Position numbers and translations under genes: made by a program. This document shows, piece by piece, positions 60,434 through 64,000 of a stretch of 64,000 bases of DNA (positions are counted from its first letter, which is position 1; the number at the start of each line of letters is the position of its first letter). Source of the stretch: an uncultured Pseudomonadota bacterium (GTDB lineage Bacteria > Pseudomonadota > Gammaproteobacteria > Methylococcales > Methylomonadaceae). The stretch covers positions 30,793 to 94,792 of the forward strand of contig CAILJB010000045.1 in assembly GCA_903834465.1 (NCBI GenBank), in the 5' to 3' direction. The notes beneath the pieces are model-generated. The model was not told the origin of the DNA, did no database searches, and was given only the letters and a program-made list of their open reading frames with translations.

Positions 60434-61855
60434 TTAATCGTCCGTGTCAATATCGAGTGCATTTACTTTTCGTGTTAAGGTATTACGCCCATACCCCAAC
60501 AAAATTGCGGCTTCATGACGTTTATTCCCAGTAAAATCTAACGCCGCTTTAATTAAAATACTTTCGACAGTTGGAATAATATGTTTGGCAATTTCAGCGG
60601 TTTTGTTTAATAAGCGTTGATCAATTTCTAACCGTAATAGGCTTTGCCAATCGCCATTTAGCGGCATTTTTTCGGTAGTTGTTGCCAATAATTCGGGAGG
60701 TAAATCATGTAAATGAATTTCTCGTCCTGAAGCCATAACGGTCAGCCAACGACAAATATTCTCTAATTGCCTCACATTACCGCGCCAATCAAGCGTGCTT
60801 AATAACACTTCAACATCAGGTTTTAGAATTTTAATTTCCATATCCAATTCTTTCGCCGCTTGTTGCAGAAAATAATGTAACAGCAATGGAATATCTTGTT
60901 TACGTTTGCGTAGCGGCGGAATGTGAATACGAATAACGTTTAAACGGTGAAATAAATCTTCTCGAAAACGACCTTGTTCAACGAGTTGCTCTAAATTTTG
61001 ATGCGTGGCAGCAATAATTCGCACATCCACTTTTATCGAAGCATACGCCCCGACGGGATAAAATTCACCATCTGCCAAGACACGTAGCAGGCGCGTTTGT
61101 AATTCAGCAGGCATATCGCCAATTTCATCTAAAAATAATGTACCGCCATTCGCTTGTTCAAATCGCCCTGCTCTGCGTTGCACCGCACCGGTAAACGCCC
61201 CTTTTTCGTGTCCAAATAATTCTGATTCCATTAAGTCTTTTGGAATAGCAGCCATGTTCAAAGCAATAAATGGCTTTGTATTGCGCGGACTGTGACGATG
61301 CAAGGCTTTGGCAACAAGTTCTTTACCTGTTCCTGATTCACCATTGATTAACACCGTAATTTGCGAACGTGCTAAACGACCAATGGCGCGAAAAACCTCC
61401 TGCATTGCCGGTGCTTCGCCAATAATATCAGGAATTGCACTGGATTTTAAAACGGTTTGATTTGCGGCAATATCGCGTTGTTGTTGCGTATGAACGCAAG
61501 CACGACGGGTCAGTTCGACAACATCTTGAATATCGAAAGGTTTAGGTAAATAATCAAACGCACCACCATGGAACGCCGCAACAGCACTGTCCAAATCGGA
61601 ATGTGCGGTCATCACAATTACAGGCAGTTCGGGGTGCATCACTCGAATTTTACTTAACAGCTCTAAACCGTTCATATTCGGCATACGAATATCCGTAATT
61701 AACACGTCAGGCACTTCGTGCTGTAGCGCAACGAGTAATTCCTTGGCATTTAAAAAACTGCGCGTTGTCATCGCGGCTTTTTGTAGGGCTTTTTCCATCA
61801 CCCAACGAATGGATTTGTCATCATCAACAATCCAAACGATTTCTAATCCATTCAT
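60434..61855 (-). CDS. ntrC: Nitrogen regulation response regulator NtrC (sigma-54 activator)
   Basis: Sigma-54-dependent enhancer-binding regulator of nitrogen genes. The 473 residues have a receiver domain (VWIVDDDKSIRW, phospho-acceptor Asp in DVLITDIRMPNMNG), a central AAA+ domain with Walker A GESGTGKELVAKALHRHS, the GAFTGA sigma-54 contact loop, and a C-terminal Fis-type helix-turn-helix (RHEAAILLGYGRNTLTRK). Its partner kinase gene (ntrB) is not adjacent, since the flanking genes are osmC-speD and, divergently, rho. Confidence 0.94.
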   Translation of the reverse strand: MNGLEIVWIVDDDKSIRWVMEKALQKAAMTTRSFLNAKELLVALQHEVPDVLITDIRMPNMNGLELLSKIRVMHPELPVIVMTAHSDLDSAVAAFHGGAFDYLPKPFDIQDVVELTRRACVHTQQQRDIAANQTVLKSSAIPDIIGEAPAMQEVFRAIGRLARSQITVLINGESGTGKELVAKALHRHSPRNTKPFIALNMAAIPKDLMESELFGHEKGAFTGAVQRRAGRFEQANGGTLFLDEIGDMPAELQTRLLRVLADGEFYPVGAYASIKVDVRIIAATHQNLEQLVEQGRFREDLFHRLNVIRIHIPPLRKRKQDIPLLLHYFLQQAAKELDMEIKILKPDVEVLLSTLDWRGNVRQLENICRWLTVMASGREIHLHDLPPELLATTTEKMPLNGDWQSLLRLEIDQRLLNKTAEIAKHIIPTVESILIKAALDFTGNKRHEAAILLGYGRNTLTRKVNALDIDTDD

Positions 61856-61974
61856 TCAGTTTTTTTACAGTGATTTTAAACAAAGTAGCAGCGTTATAAA
61901 AAATGTAACGCCCTTTTATGGTGCATAAATATAACACAGAACGGGGTTAGATTAGCAATTTTTCACGCATTAGG

Positions 61975-62004
61975 TTGGACGATACAGCAAGGTTAAGTTA
62001 TACT
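61975..62004 (+). promoter_or_regulatory. rho: Sigma-70-type promoter of rho
   Basis: TTGGAC at 61975-61980 and TATACT at 61999-62004 with an 18-base spacer form a near-consensus promoter. Transcription would start near 62011, leaving a leader of about 120 bases before the rho ATG. Such a leader fits rho autoregulation by termination, but no specific signal was identified. Confidence 0.65.
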
Positions 62005-62129
62005 TACGCCACTTGCATTCGCGGGTACTCAAGCCGATCATTTCAACAAATACCCCTTAATATTCTTTCTACTCCAATTCGTTACGAATTTTTTCTTAAC
62101 GCTATTCTTTTCTTTTGAGCTGTCTTTTT

Positions 62130-63386
62130 ATGAATCTTACCGAGTTAAAACTAAAACAAATCAGTGAAGTTATCGAAATTGCTGAATCCCTTGGGCTGGA
62201 AAATGTCGCGCGATCGCGCAAACAAGACTTGATTTTCGCCATTTTGAAAAAACAAGCAAAAGCAGGCGACGACATTTCCGGCGATGGTGTATTGGAAATT
62301 CTACAAGATGGTTTTGGTTTCTTACGCACACCGGGCTGCTCGTACCTTGCAGGACCAGATGATATTTACGTTTCCCCTAGTCAAATTCGCCGATTTTCGT
62401 TAAAAACGGGCGATACGATTACTGGAAAAATCCGTCCTCCGAAAGATAACGAACGTTATTTTGCGATGTTAAAGGTCGATCAAATCAATTTTGAACCGCC
62501 TGAAAATACCAAAAATAAAATCACTTTTTCCAATTTAACGCCGTTATTTGCCCACCAACGTTTTTCTTTAGAACAAGGAAATGGTACGAGCGAAGACTTA
62601 ACTGGACGCATGATTGATCTCATTGCCCCAATTGGTAAAGGACAACGCGGGTTAATTGTTTCGCCACCAAAAGCGGGCAAAACTATGATTTTACAAAGTT
62701 TAGCCCAAGCCATTGCAGAAAAAAATCCAGAATGCTATCTAATTGTCTTGTTAATTGATGAACGTCCTGAAGAAGTTACCGAAATGGAACGTTGCGTGCG
62801 CGGAGAAGTAATTTCAAGCACTTTTGATGAACCTGCAACTCGCCATGTTCAAGTTGCCGAAATGGTCATTGAAAAAGCACGACGTTTAGTTGAACACAAA
62901 CACGATGTTGTTATTTTATTAGATTCAATTACACGTTTGGCACGGGCTTATAATACGGTCGTGCCATCGTCGGGGAAAATTTTAACAGGCGGTATCGATG
63001 CAAATGCGTTAGAAAAACCTAAACGATTCTTTGGTGCTGCCAGAAATATTGAGGAAGGTGGTAGTTTAACCATCATTGCCACAGCGCTGGTTGATACCGG
63101 TTCTAAAATGGATGATGTGATTTTTGAAGAATTCAAAGGCACAGGCAATATGGAATTACATTTAGATCGAAAAATTGCTGAGAAACGAATTTACCCCGCA
63201 ATCAATATCAATCGTTCCGGTACACGACGCGAAGAATATTTGGTTGATCCAGATACGTTGCAAAAAACTTGGATTTTGCGGAAAATTCTGCAACCCATGG
63301 ATGAAACTGCCGCATCAGAATTTTTAATCGGTAAGTTGAAAGACTTTAAAACGAATAGCGAATTTTTTGAATCAATGAAACGTTAG
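62130..63386 (+). CDS. rho: Transcription termination factor Rho
   Basis: Hexameric RNA helicase that ends transcription at Rho-dependent sites. The ATG at 62130 ([20 protein letters not shown]) gives 418 residues, one fewer than E. coli Rho. It has the N-terminal helix bundle and cold-shock-like RNA-binding domain ([30 protein letters not shown]), Walker A in [10 protein letters not shown] (about 179-186), [14 protein letters not shown], and the Q- and R-loops. The frame is open to a TTG at 62115, but the ATG matches the family start. A terminator follows. Confidence 0.97.
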   Translation: MNLTELKLKQISEVIEIAESLGLENVARSRKQDLIFAILKKQAKAGDDISGDGVLEILQDGFGFLRTPGCSYLAGPDDIYVSPSQIRRFSLKTGDTITGKIRPPKDNERYFAMLKVDQINFEPPENTKNKITFSNLTPLFAHQRFSLEQGNGTSEDLTGRMIDLIAPIGKGQRGLIVSPPKAGKTMILQSLAQAIAEKNPECYLIVLLIDERPEEVTEMERCVRGEVISSTFDEPATRHVQVAEMVIEKARRLVEHKHDVVILLDSITRLARAYNTVVPSSGKILTGGIDANALEKPKRFFGAARNIEEGGSLTIIATALVDTGSKMDDVIFEEFKGTGNMELHLDRKIAEKRIYPAININRSGTRREEYLVDPDTLQKTWILRKILQPMDETAASEFLIGKLKDFKTNSEFFESMKR

Positions 63387-63402
63387 TTATTTTCAATTCG
63401 GG

Positions 63403-63439
63403 AAGCGATGCTTAATGGGAAATTGAGCATCGCTTTTTT
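63403..63439. terminator. Terminator after rho
   Basis: Perfect 10-base stem AAGCGATGCT/AGCATCGCTT with a 13-base loop, followed by a six-T run on the plus strand. It ends rho and, read on the other strand, also lies after the convergent comEA-like gene. Confidence 0.85.
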
Positions 63440-63443
63440 GTAT

Positions 63444-63740
63444 TTATTTGGTAGCTGGGGTCGGGGCTATCGGCACTGGTGATGTAGCTGCATCCGAAAA
63501 TAAAACATCGAATTTAATTTTTTCAATAGTTTTATCACCAATACCTGATACTTTATTTAAATCATCAAGCGTTTTAAATTCACCGTTTTTTGTGCGGTAA
63601 TCAACGATAGCTTGTGCTTTTTTTAAACCAAATCCAGACAACGCATCCGCAATCTTTTGAGCATCCGCCGTGTTAATATTCACTGGCGAGGCAAATATGT
63701 TACTAGACAGTAATATTGTTAGAATTAGCAATTTTCTCAT
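63444..63740 (-). CDS. ComEA-like helix-hairpin-helix protein, exported
   Basis: Small exported DNA-binding protein. It has a signal peptide (MRKLLILTILLSSNIFASP) and tandem helix-hairpin-helix motifs: VNINTADAQKIADALSGFG and FKTLDDLNKVSGIGDKTIEKI. The ComEA family binds incoming DNA in the periplasm during transformation, and short forms of about 100 residues are common in gammaproteobacteria. A Pro/Ala-rich tail ends the 98 residues. Other competence genes are not in the window. Confidence 0.88.
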   Translation of the reverse strand: MRKLLILTILLSSNIFASPVNINTADAQKIADALSGFGLKKAQAIVDYRTKNGEFKTLDDLNKVSGIGDKTIEKIKFDVLFSDAATSPVPIAPTPATK

Positions 63741-63816
63741 GATAATGTACTCCTATTGTTTACTAGTTTTGTAAGGCAAGCAACTATCATATTAGAAATT
63801 AAACTTTAATACAAAC

Positions 63817-63851
63817 AAAAAAGCCCAAAATCATCAAGATTTTAGGCTTTT
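63817..63851 (-). terminator. Terminator of the rRNA operon
   Basis: On the minus strand, AAAAGCCTAAAATC pairs (one G-T mismatch) with GATTTTGGGCTTTTTT, ending in a T-run. It lies 11 bases after the 5S rRNA end, as expected for the distal end of an rRNA operon. Confidence 0.85.
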
Positions 63852-63864
63852 CGTAAAAATAAGA

Positions 63865-63981
63865 GCTTGGCAATTCCCTACTTTCGCATGGCAAACTGCC
63901 ACACTATCATCGGCGCTAAGCGGTTTCACTTCCGAGTTCGGGATGGGATCGGGTGGTTCACGCTCGCTATGGTCACCAAGC
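63865..63981 (-). rRNA. rrf: 5S ribosomal RNA
   Basis: About 117 nucleotides on the minus strand. The RNA starts GCTTGGTGACCATAGCG, contains CCCATCCCGAACTCGGAAGTGAAAC and GCGCCGATGATAGTGTGG, and ends GTAGGGAATTGCCAAGC, so the first and last bases form the closing helix of 5S rRNA. The 23S gene would lie to the right beyond the window. Exact ends are good to a few bases. Confidence 0.95.
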
Positions 63982-64000
63982 AAACTGGTTTCCAAACTTC

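Noticed and set aside
61856..62129. Possible small RNA or riboswitch in the rho leader
   Set aside because: Apart from the promoter, no conserved fold was recognised; a rho leader of this length is normal.

Overview
The window looks like chromosomal DNA of a moderately AT-rich gammaproteobacterium. Core genes (lysS, parE, rho, ilvI-ilvH-ilvC, sucA, speD, mtaB, cyoE, ntrC, a 5S rRNA) read as gammaproteobacterial. The cysD/cysN pair, the ethylene-receptor-like and PAS hybrid kinases, the filamentous-haemagglutinin two-partner system and a mobile repeat that encodes 'PPLKRG/PPFEKGG' peptides would fit a Thiotrichales/Beggiatoa-like lineage. That placement is inference only. Genes are packed tightly, with many 1- to 4-base start/stop overlaps, and no intergenic stretch exceeds about 280 bases.

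Region 1 (1-9347, all minus strand): dut, then cysD - AAA ATPase - PD-(D/E)XK-like protein - cysN - AAA ATPase - DUF4276/Toprim-like protein - lysS - cysteine desulfurase - iscA (cut by the window edge). Two different ATPase-plus-putative-nuclease pairs therefore sit inside a sulfate-assimilation and housekeeping operon, one on each side of cysN. They look like small defence or genome-conflict cassettes. CysN itself carries a shrunken APS-kinase remnant without a P-loop.

Region 2 (9410-28584, minus strand): a 19-kb locus for what may be one envelope machine. In transcription order it has a PstS-like exported protein, a TpsB outer-membrane transporter, a 3405-residue TpsA exoprotein, a DUF2341-LamG-ExbB fusion, ExbD, TonB, a large porin and an exported coiled-coil protein. 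No ABC permease or plug-type TonB receptor is present. A TonB-energised surface capture and import system is the most attractive hypothesis for an undescribed system here.

Region 3 (28840-47013): cysK on the plus strand. The rest is on the minus strand: a PAS/coiled-coil hybrid kinase and its paralogue with an ethylene-receptor-type sensor (5' end broken by a one-base frameshift); parE and aroE; the late cobalamin genes cobQ-cobC-cobS-cobT, downstream of and overlapping a chemoreceptor gene; a second chemoreceptor; a YbiB/TrpD-like gene with an in-frame palindromic repeat insertion; and cyoE.

Region 4 (47219-53104, plus strand): ilvI-ilvH-unknown-ilvC, a hairpin repeat and terminator, then purC-coaBC. 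Region 5 (53101-63981): sucA (minus); mtaB, a small membrane protein and a GlcF-like Fe-S protein (plus); osmC-speD and ntrC (minus); rho (plus) with a good promoter; a ComEA-like protein (minus); and a 5S rRNA (minus) that begins or ends an rRNA operon continuing beyond the window.

No tRNA gene, insertion-sequence transposase, integrase or convincing CRISPR array was recognised.
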